This document shows positions 48,415 through 59,460 of a stretch of 64,000 bases of DNA, piece after piece; the first letter of the stretch is position 1; every line of letters begins with the position of its first letter. Source of the DNA: Hyperoplus lanceolatus (taxonomy: Eukaryota > Chordata > Actinopteri > Uranoscopiformes > Ammodytidae). Location: contig CM049414.1 of the NCBI GenBank assembly GCA_026929865.2, positions 24,279,501 to 24,343,500 on the forward strand, in the 5' to 3' direction. A program made the translations under genes and the position numbers. The notes below the pieces were generated by a model, which was given only the letters and a program-made list of their open reading frames with translations, had not been told where the DNA came from and did not search any database.

Positions 48415-49941
48415 CACTTTATCTCTCCCTCTCCCTCTCTCTCTCACTTTATCTCTCTCTCTCTCTCTCACGTTATCTCCGTCTGGATCAGTGATTGTAT
48501 CTGAGGATGATGAAGAGGTGATTTGCTTTGTGTCCGAATATGAACGCTGTACACACACAGTGAAGTGGCTGTTTCATGGTAAAGATGTGGGAGAAGATCA
48601 CAAACTGAAGAAGACACAGTCTCCCTGCTTCGCCTCTGTGACCATTCCGACTTCTCATCACATTCATACATCAGGGTATAAACTACTGACATGTGAAGTG
48701 ATTGATGGTAACAATATTCAGAAGTTTCCCTTCAGACTTCAGCCCTCAGGTGAGAATATGTCGAGCTGTTTAAAGTCACTTCAGGCTGATGAGAATAATC
48801 ACCTTAAATATTTGTTGTATTTTGTGCACAGGTTTCATACTGAACAGTTGGTTGAGTTGTGTTTGTCTGTTCAGGTGAGGACACAACAACAGCTGAAAAC
48901 CGCAAAGCAGAAACTGACACGACAGCGTCTGCAACTGATGAGTCTTCAACAAACCCACCAGGTAGAGACGCAATAGTTTTTACTTCTGATCTCAGAGGCA
49001 TTTTCCTTTTTCTGTTTTATCTGGTTTGTGTTGTTTCACTTGTTTCATCAGTAAGTTGTAAATGTTTTGGAAAGCTTGACACACTGGTAACTTTCTTCAC
49101 TGACATTACTGTTCAGCTCCTACAGATGGTCCAGACTGTTCTGTTGTGAACTACGTGATGGTGGCTATGCGTGTGGCTGCAGTTCTCCTCATTACTGTGA
49201 TCACTGTTCTCCTCATCAGAGCTCGAGGTGAGAACATTCAGACCAACGTTTGTTTAGAGCGATTAACACAAAGTGTGAGTTTAGAGCTGAAATGTTTCTC
49301 TGTGGTTTATCTTCCAGTGAACCAGAGAACACCTGATGACACCACTGTGAGTTAAACATCAAATATTAAAGGTGCTCCGAGGAACTTTAAGTTTCTGTTC
49401 ATTCTTGCACCCCTTTGGACAAAAGCGGTAGTGTTTTACTACGCCAGCTGTTTTTCCTGGTTGAGCCTAGTTGGGCATCAAGAAAAACTATTAAAAATAG
49501 CATTCTTTGCACTGATGGTCTTGTTTGCTGTTACATGTAATTTATGATCATCAGAGGAAAAATTCGACTGTTGCAGAAGTATTTAAAAGTTCTTCGTAGC
49601 ACCTTCAAGTGAACTGGTGTGCGTCAAATTTTATTTAAATTTTAATTTTAATAATAAGTCAGTGTAAATTATGTGAAGCTGCTGGTGGTGACTGTTGATG
49701 TTACTGTAATGCAGGACTGTGATTGTCTCACTGTTTGTGTTGCTCCAGGTTTCATACTCAGTGAGAAGCCGAAGAGTGAGGCGTTCAGGAGCAGCAGACT
49801 ATCAGGTAAAGATCAGATCAGACAGTAACTCATGCTGCATTCAGGTTTAAAATTGAATAATTAAATTATCTGTGAATTGTGTAGGACACAGTGGACTATG
49901 ACGACGTTGGAGAAACTTCTGCTTCTGTCAGAATCCACTGA
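47592..49941 (+). CDS. gene 6: two-Ig-domain type II (TM-Arg) receptor
   Basis: Eight exons: 47592-47652, 47920-48255, 48492-48749, 48875-48961, 49126-49227, 49318-49346, 49749-49805 and 49885-49941. They join to 987 nt, 328 aa, with no break. The signal peptide is MAEIRWIKMSLLLMLLPQFT. D1 has LSCQNV, GQC, TTW, ADCS (the N-glycosylation site of paralogs is lost) and YYCQQF, with a Val run (TVVVVQ) unlike the others. D2 has ICFV, RCTHTVKWLF, FASVT and LTCEV. The stalk is 29 residues, Thr/Ser-rich. The TM is [20 protein letters not shown]: it keeps Arg but has lost the Glu of genes 3 and 4. The tail has DYQ and VDYDDV tyrosines. Probable surface receptor able to pair with an ITAM adaptor through the Arg (inference). 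Gene 7 (type I) follows 3.3 kb downstream as its likely partner. Confidence 0.8.
48355..48478. repeat. (TC)n microsatellite in the D1-D2 intron of gene 6
   Basis: CT-rich tract merging with the polypyrimidine tract of the D2 acceptor, which may affect its use. Confidence 0.95.
49366..49608. mobile_element. short TTAA MITE in the tail intron of gene 6 (copy 3)
   Basis: TTAA at 49366-49369; the right copy is mutated to TCAA (49605-49608). Same intron position as in fragment 1 and gene 3. Confidence 0.65.
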
Positions 49942-51113
49942 TCAACAACTTCAACATCAACTCACCAGAGAAATGACTCCGCTGCAGCTTTACATTTCTT
50001 CAAAGCATTGTTTCGCATGAGAGTGTGTTACCTCATTCATCTTTAGGTCTTAGATGAGGTCTTCATTAATGTAAAACCTAAAATCGATTTTTAATAGAAG
50101 CCAGATATTGATTGAATCTCATTGTCAGGAGCTTGCTGCACATTTGACAAAACAATGTAAAGTGCTTTGGGTCTTTTGTTTCATCATCACTTTTTAGAGT
50201 CGAATCAAAAATGGATGTGGTGTTAAATTAAGGCTTGTTTAAGCTTTTCCAGTGTCTTCAGACCGCTGTTTGAAGATACTCTTTTGAATCTTTTACTCTT
50301 GTTTTAATACGTTGTATATTTCTGCTGAGCGTGCTGAATAAAACCAGGTAGATCTTTTGATCGACTGAAAAAGGTGGAACTCTCACTCATTCTTTTATCC
50401 TACTTCCGATACCAGTTTAGCAGCAGTCAGGATCAGGATCTGCACCTTCCCTCTGTTTGGTTGAAGAGCTCTGATCTCTGGGAACTCAAATGTGTCTAAA
50501 ATAATAATGTAGAGTTGTACAAAGTCCTTTTGCATCCATGTTTTCACATCAGTCCAGCAGGTAGTATCGGTGGAGAGGGTGGTGGCAGTGATGGTTTACG
50601 TTATGGAATTGGTTGGCAGATCCAGAGTGGTACTGGGCAGATCCAATAGTTTTAAACTTCAACAGACACCCGCCTTCAAGTGAGTTTACGTTTGTCAATT
50701 GAGCGATTCCAGACCTTCTGTACAAATGAAATGAAGTTAGTACGATGGTCTGGTAGGACCAGAGGTGGAGAGGGTGGTGGCAGTGATGGTTTAGGGAGGT
50801 AGAACTGTGTGTCGTCGGCATAGCAGCGGAATCAGACGCCATGGCAGCGAAGGATCTGTTCAAGTTGGAACATGTAGAGAATAGAAACAGACCAAACACC
50901 AAACTCTGGGGGAAACTGTGGCTGATTTGTAGGAGATACATTTCACACATCTGAAATAAGTTAAAGTCATTTATTGTCAATCAACGTACTAGACAACGTG
51001 AGTCACACACATGGCAGTCGAAATTACGTTTCTCACTAACCCCTCCTACATGCCTAATACACAAGCAGTTCTCCAGAAGGGGTCATAGCACAGGGTCTGC
51101 CTGTTTGAGCACC
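49942..51113. repeat. 3' flank of gene 6 with LINE remnants
   Basis: Shared 3' UTR start and gatcttttgatc block (50280-50400). From about 50400 to 50930 it is degraded minus-strand LINE RT-type sequence (for example gtgtcgtcggcatagcagcgg, compare 40741-40765) with an internal duplication of ggagagggtggtggcagtga at 50571 and 50765. No host exon. Confidence 0.55.
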
Positions 51114-51121
51114 TACTCATG

Positions 51122-51983
51122 AAGAGCCGGCCCAATCCTTCATGGGGCCCTAAGTGGAATATGATTAGGGGGCCCCTCTCCAATGTTAGCGCTGCCCAAA
51201 TTATAGACCTTTGTTAAATGGGATTCACACACCGAGTGTTTTCTGCTATTGCCTCCGATGACCAGTGGGGTGAAAATATTAGACAACCGAGATCCAGAGC
51301 CTCCTAGAGGGGTCCGGGGGTATGCCCTCCCGGGAGATTTTTTTTACGTTCTTAAAAGGAAATGCATGAATCTGGTGCACTTTGAGAGGAAAATTAAGAG
51401 GCTAAATCTCAGAAATTGTGTGTGAAAATAATTTATAATAAATAAATAATTTGGAGACACTGGGTCGGATACATTAGAAGCTATAGAAGAAAGACACATG
51501 GATTTTCAATAAAAATAAAAATATTAATATAAAATAAAATATTATGGAGGATCCTCTGGGTTGGGCTTGGTGCTCTTTTTCTTTTACGGGATATATTTTT
51601 CTGTAATATAGTGAATGCATCTAAATGCAGTGAGAGGAACGAAGCAGAAGAACTCTGTTGTCCAGCTTTCTTTTTTCACAGACGAGGCTGAAATAGGCTA
51701 TAGACTATAGGCATACACAGTGCATGGGCAACTGAGGGCAGCCCCATTTCCAAATATTTTTAAATAAACTCACTACACACTGTGCATGGATGTGAACGTG
51801 ACATGATCAGATAATTTTGGATTACCTCCCAGATGAATTGATTAAATTATTAGGCTATTAACCATCTAGACCAAAACATTGTATTCCTTTTTTTGTATGA
51901 TAACTTATATTTGCAGGGGGCCCCCCTGGAGGTCCGGGGCCCTAAGCAACCGCTTAGTTTGCTTATGCCTCGGACCGGCTCTG
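51122..51983. mobile_element. hAT-like element, 8-bp target duplication
   Basis: TACTCATG at 51114-51121 and 51984-51991 flanks an 862-bp element with ends aAGAGCCGGCCC and GGACCGGCTCTG, consistent with a CAGAGCCGG hAT terminus whose first base is mutated on the left. No transposase frame. Confidence 0.75.
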
Positions 51984-51991
51984 TACTCATG

Positions 51992-53010
51992 TCTGCAGTG
52001 AGTATAAATCATGAGAAACCTTGAAACAACAGGTGAAGTATTGATGTCATATAGTTTCAGCCACTACTGATGTGCACACAATGTTTGAGTGTTTAAAGAC
52101 AGATGTATTACAGTTTAGTTTTCAAGAGGTTAAAGTTGTTTTTAACAACATGTCATAGCCATAACTGGCTGCTCCTGTGAGCCATTTCTCTATCAATGAC
52201 ATGTATTTATCATATCCTTTTCCATCCAATTTTTGATTATTTAGATTATTTATGTACTTTGTACTTTGTCTCCTTATTTTCTAAAGTTTATTTGTTAGCC
52301 TTATAAATATGATTTGATTGTGATTATTGACAGGGGTGGAACTCTTTTACAAGCCAATTGGGCTTCGTTCCCTCCTTGCACCATTAATGTTAATGTGTAC
52401 TAAATAAATAAACTAAAACTAAAACGTGGGTGTTTCATCTGATCATCTTTAGAGGCTCAAACCTCCAGATCTCTGCTGCTGTTGTCACCACATTCACACT
52501 CAAACCCTTCCCCTTCAGTTCTTAGGAATAGACGACTGCAAAGATGAAATGAGGAACTGTCTCGTCTGCTGCAATCCCCTGCCTGTGTACGGCCCTTTAA
52601 GTGTGTTGCGTCTACAGTGACTCTCAGTGCACTAATCAAGATGTTGCAATTAAGGAGTGAATCTTACAAGTGCATACTGAACATTTTCAAGATGCATTGC
52701 TCTAAAAAGCCTTTTTGTGGGAGGCGTAGATTAGTTAAGTTTGAGTGAACACCATTAAAGCTGAGTTCTTGTTGCAGCTGATTCGGGTTTGACTCTGGTT
52801 TGGGCTGTTTAGTGTTTGACCCCCCTCCACACCCCACCCCAACCCCCAACCTCCAATCCCCAAACCCTTCCATTTATACAGTGTACTCAACTAGGCCTAT
52901 CAAATAACACACAAAAAGAATATCTTCTTCTTCTTTTTTTAAATGAAGGAGGATCGTAGAAAGCAGATGTGGTTGAATGAGTTAAAGAAGGAAAGGACCG
53001 AAGTCAAAAT
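51992..53010. repeat. spacer copy before gene 7
   Basis: Contains the shared block at 52435-52590 (compare 11340-11475 and 19620-19770) and a SINE-like remnant at 52770-52912. No gene. Confidence 0.6.
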
Positions 53011-53019
53011 GAGGAACTA
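53011..53019 (+). promoter_or_regulatory. altered ETS-like site of gene 7
   Basis: GAGGAACTA as in gene 6. It lies 267 bp before the ATG because an (AGAGACAG)n expansion separates them. Confidence 0.35.
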
Positions 53020-53081
53020 ACGCTTCACTAATAATAGGAAGTTTCTCTGTGAGAGGCACCAGTTTGAGACTTACAAGAAGC

Positions 53082-53272
53082 GGAGAGAGACCGAGAGAAA
53101 GAGAGACAGAGAGAGACAGAGAAAGAGAGACAGAGAGGACAGAGAGCGACAGAGAGCGACAGAGAGAGACAGAGAGGCAGAGAGACAGATAGAGGCAGAG
53201 AGACAGATAGAGACAGAGAGAGAGAAAGAGAGACAGAGAGAGAGAGAGAGACAGAGACAGAGAGAGAGAGAG
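53082..53272. repeat. (AGAGACAG)n expansion in the gene 7 leader region
   Basis: About 190 bp of purine-rich repeat immediately before the ATG. It grew from the short gagagacagagac stretch that precedes the ATG of gene 6 and of the dead leader. If transcribed it lengthens the 5' UTR. Confidence 0.9.
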
Positions 53273-53277
53273 GCACC

Positions 53278-54613
53278 ATGGCTGAATTCAGATGGATTAA
53301 AATGTCTTTCTTTCTGATGCTGCTGCCGCTGTTTACAGGTAAGGATACATGTTACGTTTGTATGTGTTAGATGAGTGAGTTAATGAGTTTGATTCTCCTG
53401 GGAATCAAAAATGAGGCATACATGCAAAACAAATTGTTGTAACTTAAATGATGTGAAAATCATTTGGTGGTATATATTTATTTTTGTCTTTCATGCGTCA
53501 TTTCATCAGCACAAACCAGGCAGGGTTCCCTCTCCTACACTGTCGGAGTTGGAGATCAAGTCACTTTGTCTTGTGAAAATGTGATGAATGATCAGGATGA
53601 ATGTAAGAGTACGACGTGGATCATAACTGGTCCAAGAAAGGCAGCAGAAGAGTTGGTTACACACGGGCAGATTCGTGACAACGCTGGAACCAAATCAGAC
53701 AGACTGAGTGTCACAGCAAACTGTTCTCTGGTTATAAAGAAGGTCACAGCTGAGGATGCTGGTCCTTACTACTGTCAACAATACAAATCAGGAGTTAAAC
53801 AAGGGCGAGATGCTTACGTTGATCTGTCTGTTGTTACCAGTGAGTATTTACATCATGATGTTTTCAGCTTAAACCGTCTTATAGAACAAAATACTGAAAC
53901 TTTACAATAATTGTGTTTACATTGATGAAGTTATTTTTAAACTTGTTTCTCTGTCACATTATCTCCATCTTTACCAGTGACTGAGCAGGAGGACGATGGT
54001 GAGGTGACGTTAAGCTGCTCTGTGTTGGAATTTGGACAATGTAAACACACAGTGAAGTGGCTGTATACTGGTAAAGATGTGGAAAAAGATCATGAACAAA
54101 TGAAGATAGCAGGGTCATCCTGCTTCGCCTCTGTGACCATTCCGACTGAACATTTCATTTACACATCGGGGTATAAACTACTGACATGTGAATTGACTGG
54201 TGGTAACAAAGTGCAGCTGTTTCCCTTCAAACTTCAGCCCTCAGGTGAGAATATGTTGAGCTGTTTAAAGTCACTTCAGACTGATGAGAATAATCACCTT
54301 AAATATTAGTTGTATTTGAAGTTTTCAGACTGAATAATTTCCATAACATATTCCATAAATCTCATTCTGTGCACAATAAGTTTTAACATTACATCAGAGC
54401 ACAGGTTTCATACTGGACAGTTGGTTGAGTTGTGTTTGTCTGTTCAGGTGAGGACACAACAACAGCTCCAACAGAATCAACAACAACTGAAAACAGCAGA
54501 AAAGAAGAAACTGACATGACAGGGTCTGCAACCGATGAGCCTACAACAGGAGCACCAGGTAGAGAATCAACATTTATATATTTCTCTCTCTCTCTCCCCC
54601 TCCCTCTCCCCTC

Positions 54614-54666
<53 letters not shown>

Positions 54667-57257
54667 TATGGGTGGCGATATTCCCTTTTTTTGTGTGTGT
54701 GAATGGGAACAGGTCTCCCTTGAAAAAGAGTCTCCGGACTCAATAGGTTTTACCTGTATAAATGAAGGTTCAAAAAAAGATTTAAAAAAATCCCATCCAT
54801 CTCCTCAACTTCTGCTCTTTGTTTCAGTAACATGTTTTCATTGTCTTTCCAGGTTGGTGGGTGTACGTCCTTGTGGCTGTGCCTTGTGCTTTACTGGCAC
54901 TTTTAATAATAGTTGTGACAGTCATCAGATGGAAGAGAACTAAAGGTGAGAACACAGAGGAAATTTTAAATTTCTGTATTCATCAATAAATTATAAAACT
55001 GGATTTTCACCTTTTTGTCTTTCCAGGGAGCAGAACCCGGACGAACGACAATGTTGTGAGTTTAAAATCAGTTCTTCACTATAAATACACTATACATTTA
55101 GATTCTATAGTTGAGACAATAAAATATAAGATAAAAAGCACTGACTGTTTTGTATTCAAATTAAATTGTAAAAGCTAAGGAAATGAATGTGAGGAAAAGA
55201 AAAAGCGCCCAAAGCTCATTCAGGAAAAAAATTACAAACTTTAATCGACGACAGACTTTAAAGACCTACGTACTTCACCGGTGGAAGTATGAAGGTGTAT
55301 TGAACTCTGAGATCCTATGTAGTATAAAGGTGCAAACATTTTAGAAATCGGTTCATTCTAGCCTGAGACAAGGCAGAAAGAGTATTGTATGGTCTCAATG
55401 TCTAACCCTACATTTTACTAGTATGACATCACACTAGTAAAAAAGTATGGTTAGGATTACCAGGACAGCTAGGCCAAGGGAAGACTGAGGGAAGGAAAAC
55501 CTAATTTATTATATTATAAAAGCTATTTTATAATGATAGAACGCCGGTTCCGTATGGGTGAAGTATTCCTTTAATTAATATATTGCAGACATTACATATG
55601 TGCAGTTTGTGTCCTGCCCTGACAACATGTTTTTACCTGAAGTGTAAAATGCTTTTGGACCAAATGTAACAGACTGTGTTTGTCCAGGAGCTGACCTCTG
55701 ACCCTGCTGTGCCTCAGTCTGCTGCAGAGACCCGTCAGAACTCGGTGAGGTCACACTACAGCTTTTATATAAGTCTTGATGTATTCCATGCCCATGTAAA
55801 GCACTTTGAATGGCCTTGTGTATGAATTGGGCTATTTTAATAGACTTGCCTTGCATTACAGTCAGTACACAGTCACACTCACTGTTGCATTATTATTTTT
55901 TTTAATTTTAGATTATTTTTGGGCATTTTCAAGCTTTCTTTGACAGTACGGAGAGAAACAGGGTTTAAATGGGGAGACAGAGAGAGAGCGAGAGAGAGAG
56001 GGGGGGGGGTGATATGCATTAAAGGTCCACGGGTCGGATTCGAACCCGCGACCACTGCGACAAGGACTGAGTCCACATGGTTTGCACTCTACCCACTACA
56101 CCACCGGAGCACCTTGCATCATTCTTCTAAATATAACCGTGTTTCACAGTAAAGAGTGTGAGAATGTGTAGCAAAGATTTAAAAAGGGAAGTGAGATGAT
56201 GAAAATAGCATCCATTTTGTTTCTCTGTGTCTTCTCTGTGCAGGCTGATCACTGAAAAGAGTGAAGTCCTTTATGCCTCTGTGTGCTCACCAAGAAGACC
56301 AACAGTGAAGGTGTGTGTAATAATAATAATAATAATAATAAGTGATTTTATTTAGTGGGTGCCTTTCTGTGTGGGCAAGGTCACCTGTACAGGGCAGTGT
56401 AAAAACAAAACAAACAAAATCATGCAATCATAAAAAACACAAGAACAAGATACATTGAACAATTTACATAAGTGGGGTGGAAATGGGTGAAATGGAATAT
56501 GTCAGATTAAAAAGTTGTCTCATTTGAGTGACACGGGCTTTGTAAGGTGGAATGAGTTGTTATTTAATAAAATCGGACCTGTAACAGAAGGGAGGCCCTT
56601 CCAGAAAAGGGGGCAGTTCTGTCTCTATCCCCTGGACTATCAATAAAAGGTTGAAATAGCATCCATTTTGTTTCTCTGTGTCTTCTCTGTGCAGGCTGAT
56701 CCTGAAGAGGGTGTTGCCTACGCCTCCGTCAGCTACACCAAGAAGACCAACAGTGAAGGCCGGGTAAGATGTCTAATGGATAGATGGATGATTGGTTATA
56801 GTGATGATGGCAGTGAATTTAAAAAAAAACTAAAAGCTTTTTACATTGAGTTGTAATGTGTTACATTGTGTGTTCTGTCTTATTCAACTTGTATTTCAAG
56901 AAAATAGATCCATTTCAGTATAAAATAGATACAGACAAAAAGATGTATTCATTGCCGGTCAAAAGTCCAGTCACAAATTTTTATTTTTTTTTTATTTTTC
57001 TGCCTGTTTGAACCTTTTCTGTTATTCTCTCTTATATGCAATTTCAATATTTGAAATTTTATAATTCCTTATTTTTAAATGTATTAAAGCACCTTGAATT
57101 TCCTTGTGTCTGAATTGTGCTATAGAAATAAACCTCCTTTGCTTTTGGACTAACTTTTTTCTTGTCTTCTTTGCAGCGAAGAAATGTTGATGATGAAGAC
57201 GACGCAGTGACATACGCGACGGTGAAAGCTTCCTCTGTGGATCCCAGCGACCGCTAA
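53278..57257 (+). CDS. gene 7: two-Ig-domain type I receptor with ITIM-like tail
   Basis: Nine exons: 53278-53338, 53510-53839, 53978-54244, 54448-54558, 54853-54945, 55027-55055, 55688-55744, 56695-56763 and 57177-57257. They join to 1098 nt, 365 aa, unbroken. Signal peptide MAEFRWIKMSFFLMLLPLFT. D1 has LSCENV, DEC, TTW, ANCS and YYCQQY. D2 has LSCSV, QCKHTVKWLY, FASVT and LTCEL. The Thr/Ser stalk has 37 residues. The TM is WWVYVLVAVPCALLALLIIVVTVIRW with no internal charge, followed by basic WKRTK. Tail tyrosines are VAYASV and VTYATV, both fitting V-x-Y-x-x-V ITIMs. This implies an inhibitory receptor recruiting SH2 phosphatases (family knowledge; not shown here). Compared with fragment 2 and gene 5 it stops early at DPSDR and has lost a third tyrosine (LYATV). 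The intron before 56695 holds a dead copy of that exon. Confidence 0.82.
54580..54663. repeat. (TC)n microsatellite in the stalk-TM intron of gene 7
   Basis: CT repeat followed by a remnant of a family 3 SINE/L2-type tail (about 54690-54768: gggaacaggtctcccttg...). Confidence 0.95.
55908..56113 (-). mobile_element. tRNA-derived SINE, family 2
   Basis: On the minus strand aaggtgctccggtggtgtag ... with B box gggttcgaatcc. Inserted in a cytoplasmic intron of gene 7. Confidence 0.7.
56244..56310 (+). pseudogene. dead duplicate of the first ITIM exon of gene 7
   Basis: The acceptor flank (catccattttgtttctctgt...gtgcag) is identical to that of the live exon at 56695. One inserted base gives GCTGATCACTGA, a stop at codon 4. 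Downstream the bases still spell a VLYASV-like motif in another frame. The donor region has decayed. Confidence 0.75.
56322..56530 (-). mobile_element. LINE 3' fragment in gene 7
   Basis: (AAT)n followed by sequence matching 39750-39930 (for example aaaaacacaagaacaaga); the same L2/Rex1-like family as the LINE in gene 4. It sits between the dead and the live ITIM exon. Confidence 0.65.
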
Positions 57258-58120
57258 CCGCTACGTTACCGTTAACTAACCAAACAGACCACACACCGTC
57301 ACAGCTCTGCTTATTTGCCATCATGTTTTTATGTCATTTTATCAATCAATCAATATCCTTTATTTAACCAGGTAAAATTCATTGAGATTAAAATCTCTTT
57401 TTCAAGAATGTGTGGATTATTGAAAAAAGATTATTTTCCACAAAGGGATCTTATAATTTAAGATGTATATGATGGGATTGGTTGCTTCAAATGTGAAGCG
57501 TAAACATTTTGCATGATTAACTTGCTTTTATGCACTTTATTCTGCTCAGTGAAAGGTGTGTGCTAATATGTACTAAGATTTGTTTTACTTTTTTTTAATT
57601 ATTTACTGTAGTTTATAATAATGGTTCAGTTTAGAAGTGTTTTGGTTTGTTGATGTGTGTAAAGTCATGGGGGTGTAAAAGTATTCAGATAAGAGAAGTT
57701 AAGATACAAGATTATTTATGCAAATATCAATAGAGATGCAAATTAAAATAAATATCAATAAACAGCCTTCCAACCATACCTTGGTTTCAATGTACAATTA
57801 TCATTATTTTATTTTCATTACTTTTTAAAAACACATTCTATTAATTGGTTAATAAATTGCTTCAGTTGTAAATCTTAAAAATGTGTTGGGTTTTTTTTTT
57901 TCTTCTTTTTTTTTGCATAACGTGGGGAGGGGGGATCCTGACCAATTTTAATGCATTTAAAATGTTAAATTAAAATAAATTAAACATCAATATCCACACT
58001 CCGCACCAGTTGGCGGCGGTAATAACAACATAACTCCCAAAGAAGAAGGTAGACAGAATATGAAGACTTTTATTTTGAAATCCGAACCGGTTGCGCTTAT
58101 CCATTGACCCAGAAGTGTTT
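57258..58120. other. 3' UTR/intergenic DNA between gene 7 and BTBD9
   Basis: An L2-type 3' tail remnant on the minus strand occupies about 57345-57415. AATAAA-type signals near 57740-57762 could end the gene 7 transcript. From about 57990 the sequence becomes less AT-rich toward the BTBD9 start. No other gene. Confidence 0.5.
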
Positions 58121-58249
58121 CATCCCGTTGCTGTCTGTCTGTGATGTTGGAAGGATTTTGGTTTCGCTGCTTGATTTCCTTACACGGTGGATAAAAATAT
58201 CGACATTCTACTCTTTATTTAAGACACAGGAGTTACCGGGAGCTGCTCG
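58121..58249 (+). other. BTBD9: candidate non-coding first exon of BTBD9
   Basis: A locally GC-richer stretch ends in a consensus donor (gctcg|gtgagt at 58250), 1.2 kb before the exon with the start codon, whose acceptor (tatatag at 59431-59436) has no coding sequence ahead of the ATG. Vertebrate BTBD9 has non-coding 5' exon(s). The start is arbitrary. Confidence 0.35.
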
Positions 58250-58889
58250 GTGAGTTTCAAAGACGTTGAATTGACCGAGAAAATGGCGGAAAACGATAGT
58301 GAACTGTTTGCTGTGGTGTCAAATGTCCGCGAGACGTGTAAACAAGAAAGCTCAGTGATCATATTGTCCTTCAAAGTATTTTTAGCCGAATAAATCTGTT
58401 GTTTTACTGGAATATATCACACAATACACTGATTAAACATTGCTGTATTTAATTTAACCTTGGCTGTTTGTTCAGGGGCGGTTTGAGTCATTTCGGGAAC
58501 TCACGCCCCCCTTATTCAACCCAAAAAATTAATTTTTACTTTCGTCAAATACAAACGGCTTTGTTAGCATGAGAGTGTTAAAAACTACTTTGCCGAAGCA
58601 TCAAAATACAATGTGTCTAATGGTCAGTTAGCAATAATACTGCGTTGTATTCAAATGCATTCATTTACATATTCAATACATTAGGATTCATATGTAATAT
58701 GTATATAGTAAATGCATTCCCCCGCTGTGGGGCCCTTTGGTAGCTTATGGCACAAAAAAATATTTTACTTTTTTCTTTAAGAAATTTCTTACAATTTTCT
58801 AGTTTTGCCTCGTGACTGACGAGTCTGTTTAAGTCTCGAAATAACGTTCTGTTTTATTTTTCTTTGTTAAGCGCTTTGTAACAGTGTTA

Positions 58890-59160
58890 AGTGGGGCGAC
58901 TGTGGCTCAGTTGGTTGAGCTGGTTGGCCGATGATCAAAGGGTTGGAGGTTCGATCCCCGCCCTGCCGCTTGTGTTATAGTTGTTGTGTCCTTGGGCAAG
59001 ACACTTAACCCACCTTGCCTAGTGTGAATGTCGATAGTTAGCCTGCTATCAGCGTATGAATGAGTGTGTGAATGGTAACGTGTAAATGGGAACAGGTCTC
59101 CCTTGCAAAAGAGTCTTCGGACTCAATGGGATATACCTGTATAAATAAAGGTTAAGAAGT
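58890..59160 (+). mobile_element. tRNA-derived SINE with L2-type tail
   Basis: Head gactgtggctcagttggttg and B box ggttcgatcccc, body gggcaagacacttaaccc, tail gggaacaggtctcccttg ... ataaaggttaag. It lies in the first intron of BTBD9. Confidence 0.75.
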
Positions 59161-59460
59161 TAAGTCCCCCTCTGCCTGTGTGTTAGATGATCATGGAATA
59201 CTCCAATTAATGTTGTGGGGAACAAAGCATTCTGATTCCATTATAATATATGGATTTTATATTCACACAACGGAACAGTGAACACAAAATATAAGACGTT
59301 ATTAATTAAGGAAAAGTATGGAAGGTTAACCAAAAATTCCAGAACAGTTTCTGAGATACTTTATTGTGCACTTTGTTAATATGGCCCACCCTTTTCCCTA
59401 ACGTTAACCCCTGCCGTTCTACCTGTGTGTATATAGATGTGACTGAGGCAGCCGTCCATC

